From positions 11,612,001-11,676,000 of the forward strand of contig BSBN01001807.1 of the NCBI GenBank assembly GCA_027924645.1: a stretch of DNA of 64,000 nucleotides, read 5' to 3'. Under the pieces are notes generated by a model, which saw nothing but the letters and a program-made list of their open reading frames with translations, searched no databases and was not told where the DNA came from. The position numbers and the translations under genes are program-made. The DNA is from Cunninghamia lanceolata. Its lineage: Eukaryota; Streptophyta; Pinopsida; Cupressales; Cupressaceae. Shown in pieces: positions 49,101 through 59,306 of this stretch. Every line of letters starts with the position of its first letter. Position 1 is the first letter of the stretch.

Positions 49101-52100
49101 AGAGATAGTTACAAATCTTGGCATGTTTGCATTCGCATGTTCGAATATCTCAGTGTTAATCATTAGTCTATTTTGACTTTGGATTACAGGGGGGATTGTT
49201 AGTCATATGCTCACTTTGATCATTGTGGTTTATTTCCTATCCTTATGTATTTCCTCCTATGTTTTATATCTCATATTTGTTATAGTTAGCCACACCCAAT
49301 TAAGGGGTGGTTAATTGAGCGGTTGAAAGATGATTACACCACCTCATTGTATTTATATGTACTATTGTACATTGGTTTGATATCTTGGAGAATTATGGAG
49401 TTTACCTCGTATATGTATTTGTTCTTGTTTTTTGCTCCATTGTGAATCTTATACTATGCTTAGCTTTCAACAAAGAAGACAATTACGAAATTGCCTCACA
49501 TCTGTAACATTTGATGGTTTGCTTCATTGTAGGTGTGATGATTCATCTCCTAAGTAATTTTTTTTGAGGAAATTATTCTAATGTGGCATGAATCTCAAAA
49601 GCATAGTCTGACATGGCAAAAAGATTTGACACTGCATTTGTTGTGCATAAGCTATGGGATGATCCAAGATTCCAATCAATCTGAGCTTTGGCTGAAGTGT
49701 TGTTTGACATGGTGCCGATTATTTTGGCATGATGGTGCTTAAGTTTAATGCCTTAGAATATGGCAGGGCTGATGTCATGGTACTTTGGCACTGTTATTGT
49801 GCTATATGAGGCGTAACTGCAAATGCAGCCAAAGTGAAAGTGCAACTTATCTCATAGTTTCACTTGGATCAGATACAACTAGGTTTTGAGATCACCTCCT
49901 AAGGAGAAGTTACAAAATTAAAAAGAAAATATACTTGTTGACAAGTGATTTAAAAAAAAATCCTTGAAATGTTCATAGATCGTCTTTGAATGTGTCAATA
50001 AGTGTGAGATATACAATTGAGCAGAAATCGAAACAAACAAGTCTTATATGAAACAAATAAAAAATAAATTAACAAAAAAGAAAAGTTTAAAAAATCGCTT
50101 ATGCATAGTTACTATTCATTGGAACCCTTATACCAAGAGTATATCTTATCTCTGGTGGCAGGGGTAATGCAATCAGATTCCTTGGTACAAAGAGACACCA
50201 TCAAAAGTGGCTGCAGGACACGGAAGACTATGTTGTTAGAGGATGCTTTGCTATGACAGAACTTGGACATGGCAGTAATGTATGTGGAAATTTTAAACAT
50301 TTTTCTAGCTAAGAGCTCTCATATGCGATACATTGGTTCCATCTTTCATAAAAATTCTTGAACATTGCCATTCTTCATCATACAGGTCCGTGGAATTGAA
50401 ACGATCACCACCTATGATCCTTCAACTAAAGAATTCATAATCACTACGCCTTGTGAGTCTGCTCAAAAGTACTGGATTGGAGGAGCTACAAATGTAACTG
50501 ACAAGTTATTTTTGGTTCAGTGGATTTAATAATTTTTTAATAGGCTTGTTCATTTGTTTTCTGTTTTCTTGTTTAGCTTGCCACCCATGCCGTAGTCTTC
50601 TCCCAACTTCTTATCAATGGAAGGAATGAAGGTGTGCATGCATTCATTGCACAAATAAGAGATAAAGAGGGGAATGTCTGTCCAGGGATTCGAATTGCTG
50701 ACTGCGGTCACAAAATTGGTGCAAATGGAGTTGATAATGGACGAATTTGGTATAGAATTGACAATAAAACAATTGATTCCATGAATTGAACTTTTTAATG
50801 GTGCTATTTGTGAGCAGACAAATGATTATTTTGTGGAACTTCTCGCAGGTTTGACAATTTGCATATTCCATGGGAAAATATTTTGAACTCTTTGGCTGAT
50901 GTATCCCCAGATGGCAATTACCAAAGTCCAATAAGTGACTCTGATCAGGTAATTACCGCCAAATTGTACGCCAAGTTAAAATGGACTAAAAACTGATTAT
51001 CAAATTTAGGCCCCGGTCATGCTAATATGCAGAGACAAAGTTTGATTACATGATTGCATAGCAAGTGGTCAGATGTGTAGAGTCCCAGGTGTTCTGTTTG
51101 TTCTATATTTGTCCTATTTTATATGTATAATAATTTTTTCAATTATTCATTTAGAGGTTTGCAGCTTTCATGGCCCCTTTAACATTTGGTCGTGTTACAA
51201 TTGCTGTTGGTGCTGTATATCAATCCAAGGTAAGATATCTAGGAGTTATAATCTGCAGTTATTTTATATAAAAAGTGTTACATATTAAAAATGTCATAAA
51301 ATTTGAAAAAAATTACTTCTGGTGTTATGGCAGATTGGATTAGCAATTGCAATTCGATATGCACTGACAAGACAGGCATTTAATCTACATCCTGATGAGC
51401 CAGAAATACTGTTGCTTGATTACCCATCACATCAGCGGCGCTTGCTTCCTTTGCTAGCTAAAACGTAAGTTTGTGTGCAAGATTTTTAGCATTTACCTAA
51501 GATAACCTTGGGCTTAGATGTCATGAATGAGGAGTCTCTTATCAGTCAAATTCACTATGGATTTTAAATACTTTTTCACATCATTTAGGGATTTGAACAC
51601 AATGCTCTGCTCTGGAAGTCCCAATACACTTATCACTCAGAGTTCATCCCATTTGATAATACTAAATGGTCCTTATTGGTATGGTATGCATGCATGGCAG
51701 TAATATTGACAGGATAAGCTCAAGCAGGACAATAATGGATGTAAGGATATGGAGATAGTTTAGCGTTGTTTTTGCAATGGAGTTATTTATGTTGGTTGTG
51801 GAAGTGTGTATATTTTTATATTTAATAGTTGGGATGGGTTAATTGCTAGTGATTGAAAGTTGCAAAGGGATTGAAAATTGTGAATCAATTTTTTGATAAA
51901 AAAAAAATTTAGATGTTAATTCCTATGTCTTTTCCTGTCAAAAGAGTCACCATCTTGCTGAATAATACATTGGTTCGGTACTTTGAAAGATGGGGTTTTC
52001 CTGAAAGGGTTTTCCCAGAGTATATCTATATTATTCTCTTTTTCTGGTTGATTTCCCTTCTATCTCTCCTATTCTTTCTTTTCTAGAAGTGTTGTTTACA

Positions 52101-55065
52101 TGTGAGAATGCTGCTGAAGTTTTTGTAGATTTGATTATTGCAATATTCTCTTTGAAGGTTTAATATGGAAATAGCTAGATGCTTAATAATCATGGGGTTT
52201 GTGGGTATTTTTCCTAACATTTATAACTCTCTTTTTTCTTGTCTATTGCTTGTTGAAATTGCAGGCTGAATTCAACTCTAAACTTGATACTTAACCACCA
52301 AATTGGGGCCACTAATTAGACTCCTAAATAGACCTTAAAAGTAGAGATATGCAACTAAAATTAATAATTGACATGCACTAACATGTTGAAAAAAAAATAG
52401 TGTTAAAGGAAAGAAAAATAGGGTGACCAAATTAGTGAAATATGCTATTAAAATAGCAACTAAAACATCAACTAAACTATATATAAAATACTTAAAAATA
52501 GTTTTTAAAACTACACTCCAAAATACCAATCAAATTGGATCTTCAGCATGCTTGCATCACTTATCCAACATATAATGTGTAATATTAGCATATGTTTTCA
52601 TATGATTGAGTTATGCCTCCTATTGAAGATGTGTGTTTTCCTCTGCAGCAGTCCATTTCTATCCAACATTGTGTAGTATTGGTCTTATTATATTATGATT
52701 GAAGTATGCCTCATGTTGGAAATGCCCGTCTCTTCTTTGCTAAGATATTTGGAGACTAACAAGATTCAGTTCTATTTTGTGACATGCCTATCTTACTACA
52801 ATGGTTCATGCATGGGTGGCCCACTTTAACTTGGGTAGCTTGCCTAATAAATTCTTCATTACAACAATCACTTCACCTTGTCATTCTATCAATCCCACTG
52901 GAATTTATGTTGGAAATGACTCTTTCATGTTAAGTTTATGATTATAATTTACTATGGGATATGGAGTACATTGTAAAGATTTTACTTCCATTAGAGATTT
53001 GACGACAAATACAATGCTTTCTCCATTTTGGTTGCAGTTCTTCAAGAGCTTAACACAATGGAGACTGAAGTTGTTTTCCAGACAGTTATTAGATTAATCT
53101 CTAATTCGTGTACATGTCTCTTTAGGTGGAATGAAGGAGCTGATATGAAAATATTTCTTAAATTTAAGAAATTCTTCTCCTCCATTACTTTGAAAGAACA
53201 TGTTTATCCATAAAATAAACAGATAAATAAGTGAATCACATTAACATGGTATAAAATTGATGATGTGAACCCCAAACAGTAGTGAAGAAATCATTGAAAT
53301 AATTTGAAGGGTTGACAAATACCATGGGAAGGAAGAATTGCTTAAGCAATAGTTAAAGAGAGTTTTAACTTTTGTTTGTGCAGATATGCAATGAGTTGTG
53401 CGGCAAATGAACTCAAGAGAATATATTGGAAACGGACCCCTTCTGATAGCAAGACTATTCATGTTCTTTCTAGTGGATATAAGGCTATGTTCACATGGCA
53501 CAACTTGAATACATTACAGGTTTATTCATATTCAATAAGGATGTTAACCGGCTTTAATTTTGATCATTTTATTATATGTATAAGCTATAATCTCGTCAGT
53601 GCTTATATTTCCATTTATAATTTTAGATTTTTTTGTTTGTGTCCGTGAAATGCGATTGATTATGTCTTTACCTGCAAGTAGTTAATGGTAGAAAATATTC
53701 GAGATGCAGGAGTGTCGTGAAGCATGTGGTGGTCAAGGCCTAAAAACTGAAAATCGTGTAGGTCACCTCCTGGGTGAATATAATGTTCAATCCACATTTG
53801 AAGGAGACAATAATGTTCTTATGCAACAGGTATGTTCTGAACAGGAAACAATTTTTTTTATTTTATTTTTTGCTAAATGAGTGTTTTTTTTCAAATCCCA
53901 CAACGAAAGGGACACCAAGGGGAATTGAACTTGAATATTTTAGACATATATCTCTGTCTCTCCCCTAATCTCTCTTTCTTATGCTTCAGGTTAGTAAAGC
54001 ACTGTTTGGAGAATATTATGCTGCTCATAAGAAGCAAAGACCCTTTAAGGGCTTGGGACTAGAGCACATGAATAATGCCCGCCCTGTAATTCCAGCGGTG
54101 CTGGACACATCTACATTGCGAAGCATTACATTTCAAGTGGGTCCTTTCTGGTTTTATGTCATTTGTTTTGGCTTTAGTGCTGCTATGCTATGCTCTGTAC
54201 ATCAACTTAAGGGTGGTTTGTAAGTGTACTTGTAACTAAGAAATGCATTGTAGGGCAGATTGATATTTTCCATTTACGGGAGCATGATTTATTGGAACTT
54301 TTTGCAATGGAAATATCTCAATTTGTTTCACTAGGCAAAAGTACAAGAATTGCTTTCACCATGGTATGTATGCATGTGATATTACTTGGAGAATGTTCTC
54401 CCTCTGGATTTTTTAACTATACTTAAATCCCATCTCTCAATCTCTGTGAAACATTTGATTTTCTTTGATTTGATGATTATTAGAGTTACAAGTTGGCAGA
54501 GGACTTGGGGAGAGCTTTCTCTCAACGAGCAGTGCTAGATTCCCTCATTTCCACAGAGGCAAAGCTCAGTTCTTCTGATTCTATGAAGGTGACTGAATTT
54601 ATGTCTGTCTGGTCTTAATCTGACAGCAGCTATTATCCTGCCTGTATTCTTATGAGGACAAATTCTGGGTTTGTAGGATGTTCTAGGACTGTTGAGGACT
54701 TTATATGTCTTGGTCAATCTTGAAGAAGACATTTCCTTCCTTAGGTATGCATACACTAGAAAGAAATGAAATAAACCAGTTAACAAGCAAAAAATTGGCT
54801 ATTTTATATCTTGTAAGTTCTATATATTTTATTTTAATTATATAACATTCCAAGGTCATAAGTGAATGAAGGTGATGCTGATGTATTGTAATACAGATAT
54901 GGATATATAACGCAACGACAGTCACAGGTGATCCAGAAGGAAGTGGGGGAATTGTGTAAGGAGCTACGGCCATATGCATTGGCCCTTGTTGATTCCTTCG
55001 GAATTCCTCAGCCGTATCTCAGTCCGATTGCATTTGACTGGGTTGAGGCAAATTCATGGGAATAA
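28044..55065 (+). CDS. ACX3: Peroxisomal acyl-CoA oxidase, ACX3-type (15 exons)
   Basis: The product is an FAD-dependent acyl-CoA oxidase, which catalyses the first step of peroxisomal beta-oxidation (acyl-CoA to trans-2-enoyl-CoA plus H2O2). Exons: 28044-28191, 31307-31649, 50162-50279, 50386-50493, 50577-50749, 50849-50948, 51155-51229, 51334-51464, 53384-53519, 53710-53829, 53990-54136, 54259-54363, 54484-54588, 54677-54744, 54897-55065. Every intron is GT-AG and phases agree throughout, giving 681 residues, close to Arabidopsis ACX3 as I remember it (675). Visible motifs are a PTS2 at residues 13-21, the flavin-contact segment CFAMTELGHGSN (192-203), LLLDYPSHQRRLLPLLAKT in exon 8 and FEGDNNVLMQQ with the catalytic base Glu475. 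There is no PTS1; the C-terminus is SWE. ACX3 assignment rests on the PTS2, exon-1 motif CLQYSPPE and length; ACX3-type enzymes prefer medium-chain substrates (family knowledge). No stop or frameshift is seen. Confidence 0.93.
28790..29130. repeat. Degenerate ~80-90-bp minisatellite
   Basis: About four units, each starting near TATCTATTTTGCCAAATCT and containing TCACATTTGGCTTAG-like and CACAAGGG-like segments. A related stretch lies at 30190-30330. Confidence 0.6.
31008..31149. repeat. Perfect 71-bp tandem duplication
   Basis: Two head-to-tail copies of a unit starting AATAGAACGCTACAAAATAC and ending TATTAATGTTA with no mismatch seen, 160 bp before exon 2. Confidence 0.95.
31307..31649 (+). 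CDS. ACX3: ACX3-like gene, exon 2 (N-terminal acyl-CoA oxidase domain)
   Basis: Residues 50-163. It contains the alpha-helical N-terminal domain segments ELMHGHNVEDRDWIFNLM, MEHQREMTIKRI and GIYDHSLLMMINVQFFVW. It ends two bases into the Trp164 codon at a GTAAGA donor. The missing base is supplied by exon 3, 18.5 kb away, so the phase match supports one continuous gene across the giant intron. Confidence 0.9.
33095..33358 (+). pseudogene. Remnant of a hAT transposase C-terminus
   Basis: NLDDIDPYSNWNPKDVEPMFS followed by a charged tail resembles the C-terminal tail of hAT transposases, including the one in this window at 6145-6330 (EEVDPQSDWITKAKDPIFSD). No other transposase parts or ends are seen nearby. 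Confidence 0.45.
33451..34842 (-). repeat. 3' LTR of the non-autonomous element
   Basis: 1,392 bp pairing with 38422-39814. A purine-rich GAGAAGGGAAGAC (minus strand) directly precedes it and serves as the polypurine tract. Confidence 0.9.
35238..36174 (-). pseudogene. Unknown ORF of the non-autonomous LTR element, C-terminal part
   Basis: Two overlapping reading frames: 36174-35662 (SGSATSVMSFHEEGVISDLV, CGDPLVILGEDEEL, YVPRYEGIAIICDFG) and about 35680-35238 (EFGGELDDLLIIGEWPRV, SSYVIGDTICIHIG, VVIWDPGGDRLDIWGLDVLL). They are separated by a frameshift near 35690. Hydrophobic beta-like strands alternate with acidic turns. It probably belonged to the same ancestral polyprotein as 36383-38373. 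Function unknown. Confidence 0.5.
36383..38373 (-). pseudogene. Unknown ORF of the non-autonomous LTR element, N-terminal part
   Basis: It starts at ATG 38373, about 35 bp after the PBS. The first 137 codons (38373-37960) run into a second frame at 37969, which stays open for 406 residues to a stop at 36749 and is then open in the same frame to 36383. So about 660 residues are readable with one frameshift and one stop. The protein is acidic and His/Asp-rich with recurring DPLVV-type phrases. A probable coiled coil lies at about 37290-37040 (LHKLKEVLMEVKSNYLHLL, then alternating K/E/L). No zinc knuckle, capsid, protease or polymerase motif is seen. I do not recognise the family. Confidence 0.6.
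38407..38420 (-). promoter_or_regulatory. tRNA-iMet primer-binding site
   Basis: Minus strand TGGTATCAGAGCCT lies next to the 5' LTR and matches the canonical initiator-Met PBS. Confidence 0.88.
38422..39814 (-). repeat. 5' LTR of the non-autonomous element
   Basis: 1,393 bp, TGTAATATCCC...GACATTACA; nearly identical to 33451-34842. Confidence 0.9.
40362..40463. repeat. Inverted repeat (hairpin) in the solo LTR
   Basis: GGTATATTGAAAAATATTTA... at 40362 pairs with ...TATTTTTCAATATACC ending at 40463. A third partial arm CTTATACTTTAAATATATT lies in the loop, so alternative pairings exist. Confidence 0.85.
40530..42130. repeat. Array of GGCGCC-core motifs
   Basis: About 25 occurrences of (TTA)GGCGC(C) or AGCGCC(TTAG) in 1.6 kb, spaced roughly 35-100 bp, in otherwise AT-rich sequence; for example 40681, 40870, 41287, 41442, 41550, 41626 and 41948. 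Sequence between motifs is poorly conserved. Confidence 0.75.
42984..42990 (+). promoter_or_regulatory. TATA box of the solo LTR
   Basis: TATATAA within CTCTATATAAAGGCC; the only such box in the LTR placed to leave a plausible R-U5. Confidence 0.5.
44044..48850 (-). pseudogene. Chromovirus-like Ty3/gypsy remnant (gag-PR-RT-RH-INT)
   Basis: Minus-strand order. Gag at about 48300-47950 (SIVHWWESYNAQNKHDFQ, EEYYPLNHYVDKCVQF). Protease C-terminal region at about 47513-47307 (LVKRIGLPTKANPHP). RT at about 46620-46440, with the catalytic YLDD encoded at about 46500-46513. RNase H at about 45190-45090 (ALPFDIEINASNYVLNIVL). Integrase at 44375-44044 (IIDRFLKM, IPCKK, FFNSVW, then GTQLDQSTTFH in another frame). 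It is heavily frameshifted, and no LTR pair was found. A 906-bp hAT element sits between RT and RNase H. Confidence 0.72.
45447..46352. mobile_element. Non-autonomous hAT-type element (906 bp)
   Basis: Terminal inverted repeats CTATGTTCCCCAAG and CTATGCTCCCCCAAG (right end complement). Exact 8-bp duplication TTAATTAT on both sides (45439-45446, 46353-46360). Both ends are rich in CCATCCC/GTCCCC subterminal repeats. No transposase is encoded. It is unusually GC-rich at its ends compared with the surroundings. Confidence 0.88.
49197..49472 (+). repeat. Probable 3' LTR fragment
   Basis: TGTTAGTCATATGC...GCTTTCAACA directly follows a purine tract (ACAGGGGGGAT), as at the start of a 3' LTR. A TATTTATA-like box lies inside. 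No partner LTR or interior was found, and no target duplication is evident. Confidence 0.45.
50162..51464 (+). CDS. ACX3: ACX3-like gene, exons 3-8 (flavin-binding core)
   Basis: Six exons (50162-50279, 50386-50493, 50577-50749, 50849-50948, 51155-51229, 51334-51464) encode residues 164-398. They include GTKRHHQKWL, the flavin/substrate segment CFAMTELGHGSN, TPCESAQKYWIGGA, GVHAFIAQIRD, RIADCGHKIGANGVDNGRIW, FMAPLTFGRVTIAVGAVY and the dibasic loop DYPSHQRRLLPLL. All introns here are short (about 80-210 bp), in contrast to the flanking ones. Confidence 0.92.
53384..55065 (+). CDS. ACX3: ACX3-like gene, exons 9-15 (catalytic and C-terminal domain)
   Basis: Residues 399-681 over seven exons. 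They include SSGYKAMFTWHN, the catalytic TFEGDNNVLMQQ (Glu475), PFKGLGLEHMNNARPVIP and the C-terminal helical domain ending PIAFDWVEANSWE. Exon 12 is best read from the GGGCAG acceptor (starting 54259), which keeps phase 0; the upstream TTGTAG acceptor would run into a stop at once. The same exon lengths (136, 120, 147, 105, 105, 68, 169) recur in the inverted paralogue at 61032-63047. Confidence 0.92.
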
Positions 55066-57150
55066 GTATGGATACAATCAGTTCAAATCCAAATTAGAGA
55101 GGGATTGACTTAACACTTATGTATGATTTGATTGGAAGAAACAAAAATTGAAAATATAACCTGAAACATCTGATGGCATGTTTCTGATGACAAAAACATG
55201 CGATGGACTTTCTTCTAGAAACACTATTTATTAAAGTCTAGATTTCGATGTTTTCCATTTTTGAAGGAACAATAATTATACAATCATTTTATGTAATTAG
55301 TTGTAGGCTATGATTCCGTAAGGGGCATGTGAGGGCAATATGAGAAATGTGTAGGATTTTTTATTACCTTTCAAGCATAGAATACCTTGGGATTTACATA
55401 GTCAATGTGTCTTTCTTTTGTAATCATCGAAGGCCTTTTAAAGTTTAAATGCTGGAATTTTGCCCCAAATTGTATTTGTTAGCTATTCTTTCAAAATGTA
55501 ACACTCAGGTGTTTCATGTGTCCTTTATGTTTTGGTTATCCTTTTGTTTATTACTAATATGGGATAGTCCATATTAGGGCTTTATGCTATGATCAAGGTT
55601 TTCAATCCATGCCTTAAGGTTTGTATTCATGTATATTATCATGATTGTGGGACCACTTGTATATAGTTCTTGTATATATATTCATGTGTTGCAGTAGTCT
55701 CTTATGTCTTAATGGTGGCCAATTCAATAAGCCCCATTGAATTAACTCATTCTTTGCTCATACGTATGTTTTTCTCTTGTGTAACCCTGTTTTGATGGCA
55801 CTGCCACAACTTGCAGTGCCAAAACCATACCAAATCCCAGACTAGTAGTTGGAGGGAGGTTGTGTTGCTGCAAACAACTCACACAACTGCTACAGAGGTC
55901 TAAGATCTCTTATTGTAAGTGGGATCCTTTGTTGTAGGTAAGGAAATAAATACGCACACGTATATGGAAACACAAACAAATCAGAAAACAAACCAGGAAT
56001 ACATATAGGAGGTAACCAATTTCTGAGGCAAACAATTCTGCAAGAATTTAATCCAAATCTAATGAAGAACACACACACACACACATAAGAAGGAGCAATT
56101 TTAAAATGAATTATTTCATTTCATTGATTAAAGATTAACCTTCATTTATATACATTTATCCTCACTTCACAAAGCTAAGCATAAAATTACGCTCCCCTAT
56201 TTCCTTGAGCCTATAACCTATACCAAAAAGGCACATCTCCTTTATCCCTTCCCTGCTGCTCATCCTGCAACCTGTGCCTCTCTATTTCTCCCCTATTTTT
56301 CTCCCGTCTACTTATGTTACTCTCTTTCTGGCCATAGATCTCTTATTTTGTTCTCTCTCTTTTTTTTGCCTTTTTTCTTCTCTCGAGGAAATCCCAAAAA
56401 AATCTTGAAACTTCCACATGATTCCCACCTAAGAGTATGAGCACCCACAAATGTTGCCATAAATGCCCAATGACCCTATTTTAGCTCAAAATTCTCGCTT
56501 AAATCTCCTACTCCACCATTTCCATGTTGTTGCTCATTAAATGCGACTGGGAGTAGGGAGATCAATCATTTCACTTTAAACAGTCAGTGAGAAATTTAAA
56601 CTTCAAACAAAATGTAGCAAGATGGAGGGCAAAAATGACACTATCATGAAGCATTGTGATGCCCTTGCATCAAACTATCATGGTAACAAAATTTGTGAGC
56701 CTCTGCTCACCACCAAAACTGTATGTTGCTACAAGTTGAACCCGAATTGCTCAATCTCTATTAGGATCAACCATGTAGCATCCTCCACTAGTTTGTTCTT
56801 CCATTTCACCAGATATTTATTGTATTCTCTATGCCGAGTCTTCTTGACCACTCTAGACTCTAAAACACAAACTCTGCTGAAACTGCAAACTTAATTTTGC
56901 ACTACCCAGTGGATTTGCACTATTGCATATCTCTAATCCAAGTCTTTGCACTAACGCCTCAACTGCTAAATTATGTTGTGTACTAGAATTTAGTAGTGAA
57001 TTTACCTCGCATTTCACTTGGATCTTAATATTGAAGAGATTTCTACTCTCCACTTCAATCTTGGCCTCCTCTGTTATTGCTGTCCTCTTAATCAAAGGTC
57101 ATGCAATATTGTCATCTATAACAAAGTGCTTTCCAATTCTTTAGCTTTGG
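55066..57150. other. 3' flank and intergenic sequence downstream of the ACX3-like gene
   Basis: Includes the unmarked 3' UTR. A short (AC)n run lies at about 56071-56085 and a T/C-rich tract at 56280-56390. No gene is supported. Confidence 0.5.
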
Positions 57151-57199
57151 ATTGTTGCTATCCTTTTTTCTGTGAATGCCATTCAAGTCTTGATTCAAG

Positions 57200-57900
57200 A
57201 TACAAATTCCAACACTTGTCGTTCGAATGACTGTCCACTTCAAAATGTTTGCAATGCTGATTCTCTAAAGCCAATTGTTGCAATTTTTATCCGTGCTAAT
57301 GATGTCTCTTCTTGAGTCTTTTGATCTTTCTGCATTTTAAGTTGTTTCTTCTTGAGGATTTTGATGTAAGGAGCCTGATAATCTCTCTCTTCAATACGCC
57401 TTACATCAAGGAGCTTCCGATGAGGCAAAGCCTTTGATGTACTTCACTACCACCCTTGATTCATCAAGGGACACATTCAACAAAACAGTTTGCATTTAGA
57501 ATTCGAGCATGATCTACAACACTTGGTCCTCCATTTTAATGATTTGTTTTTCTATATTATATTGTGTTTCTTGTGGCTCATCCTTGTGTCCAATAGGGTG
57601 GAATTTTTATGTAATTAACTCCTTGAATAGCTCCCTTCCAGTCACATGTGGCTTATTTGTTCAACAGTAATCCATCTATGTAACATTACTATCCCATCAC
57701 ATTAAGGCATGGTTGTACATTTTCAAGCGGTCAAAAATAATCTTTTCTTTCCTATTTTGCATATATTGAAGTAAACACTAAGTTATTTGAGCTAAATTCT
57801 AAGATTTTTAGCACCACATTGATTGCTCATATGGTTTTATTTCTCATCTTATGTTACCCCATCCAAAGCAGCATCTTCTTTAGAGATCTCATCGCCATCG
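57200..57900 (-). pseudogene. Degenerate Ty3/gypsy gag remnant
   Basis: Minus-strand fragments ELFKELIT, FHPIGHKDEPQEIQ, LLNVSLDESRVVVKYIKGF fit the capsid pattern of plant Ty3/gypsy gag (a W-x-FxxxF-like start, then a YIxGL-like end). It is followed by a Lys/Glu-rich stretch at 57428-57240. Stops interrupt every frame. Confidence 0.4.
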
Positions 57901-58313
57901 CCCCTTCATCTTGGTAATTGACTACCACCTTTTTGTGAGACCTGCAATAATATAAGGAGGATTGGAAACCATTACTTTCTACAAGTCAAGTAGGTATTTG
58001 GAATTACATCCATGATGGTAAACTGTCTATCGGAATATACAAGGAAAGTACATATCATTACTTAAAAGAAATTACTGCAAACATGGTTTAAAAGAATATT
58101 TCATTTAGGGAATATTTGTATGATGTTTGAAAACTCAAACATTAACAAGATGCATATAGCTTTGTCCATATATATATGAGCTAAAAACTAGAATATGAAA
58201 CAAGATTAGACAAATTTAGGTGCAAAAACACATACTTAATTGTCCTCAGCTAAAGATACTGAAATAGTAAGAAGATTTTGTGTATGCATACACGTACAAC
58301 AAATGCAACTTGT

Positions 58314-58744
58314 CTGGTCTGTCTCCCTCTCTGTGGGAGTTGTCTAGTGTGGAGGCGACGGTCAAGGATCCCCCCTCTCCTCTCTCCTCAATCTGAAGAT
58401 TTAGATAATGATGTATCTTGGACAATTGTCCAAAGATGGAAGAGAGGTCTTCCCAAATCTGTCATTGTATCCCATACTCGGGTTAAGGGTGTGCGGATTG
58501 AGAGGTCGGAGTCCGACATAGTGTAGGCTGCTGACCTCTTAGTGGTTTTCTTGGTGTTTGATTTGTTTTGGCAGCAGGGCTGCAGTTCTGTTGTTCAGCA
58601 GTTGTGTTCTTCAGCTGTCTCTCTGGTTCGTTGTTTATGTTCAGCTGTGTTGTGGTTCTTCTCTTTTAGAAGCAGCTCTTCTCTGCCTATGTGGCGCTGT
58701 TTGTAAAGGGTCGGGGCCTTTCAACCCCTTTTACTATTATCAAA
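58314..58744 (+). mobile_element. Small retroposon with 16-bp target duplication
   Basis: AACAAATGCAACTTGT occurs exactly at 58298-58313 and 58745-58760. The 431-bp insert is GC-richer than its surroundings. It ends with TTTTACTATTATCAA(A) rather than a long poly-A. A duplication of this length is typical of LINE or SINE target-primed insertion. An 82-codon ORF (58278-58526) overlaps the left end, contains DNDVSWTIVQRWKRG and could be a truncated LINE piece. Family not recognised. Confidence 0.75.
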
Positions 58745-59306
58745 AACAAATGCAACTTGTGGTAAAATTCTAGTATCTATACTTGGCTTGGGTGACCACA
58801 AAATTCTAATGCCTTGCAAAAATAAAGACACACAGTAAGTAAATCAATAGTTTTCTATCTTTGAAATGGTTAAAAAAATCCTGTACATTCTCATATTTGC
58901 CTCACTTGCCTATAATGAATAATACGCTACAACTAAAGTGGATATATATTAATATTTTATAAAAGATAATTATATGAAATGATTGTTACTTACAAGATGG
59001 AAAATCACCAAATGTGGAGGAAAACTTGGTTATCACTATTATTCACAATGTGATAATGGGGCCCTAATACACCACAAGCAACATAGTGTATTCAATTTAT
59101 ATAAAGTATAAACTCCAAAAAGATTTGAACCAAAAACAGTTCTTGGAAGAAAACTGTGCTGTAACTTTTTGTCATCAGACATTTTGGGTCACACTTCATA
59201 TCCCAAGAGATTTTCCTTGTAATTTTCTTTTATGTCAATCAAATCATCCACAAGCCTGCTCAATATTGAACTTGTTCTCTATATTTTTGGAGGGCTAGAA
59301 AATTAG

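Larger units (their letters stand above)
31650..50161 (+). other. Intron 2 of the ACX3-like gene (18.5 kb, transposon-filled)
   Basis: Donor GTAAGA at 31650 and acceptor GGCAG ending at 50161, with phase 2 preserved across it. Inside, in order: a hAT C-terminal remnant (33.1 kb), a 6.4-kb LTR element, a 3.8-kb solo LTR, a minus-strand gypsy remnant holding a small hAT element, and a partial LTR (49.2 kb). The unlisted parts (31650-33090, 39820-40050, 49475-50160) show only AT-rich sequence. Confidence 0.85.

Noticed and set aside
54253..54258. Alternative acceptor TTGTAG for exon 12
   Set aside because: It would shift the frame relative to exon 11 and hit a TGA; the GGGCAG acceptor keeps phase 0 and matches the paralogue.
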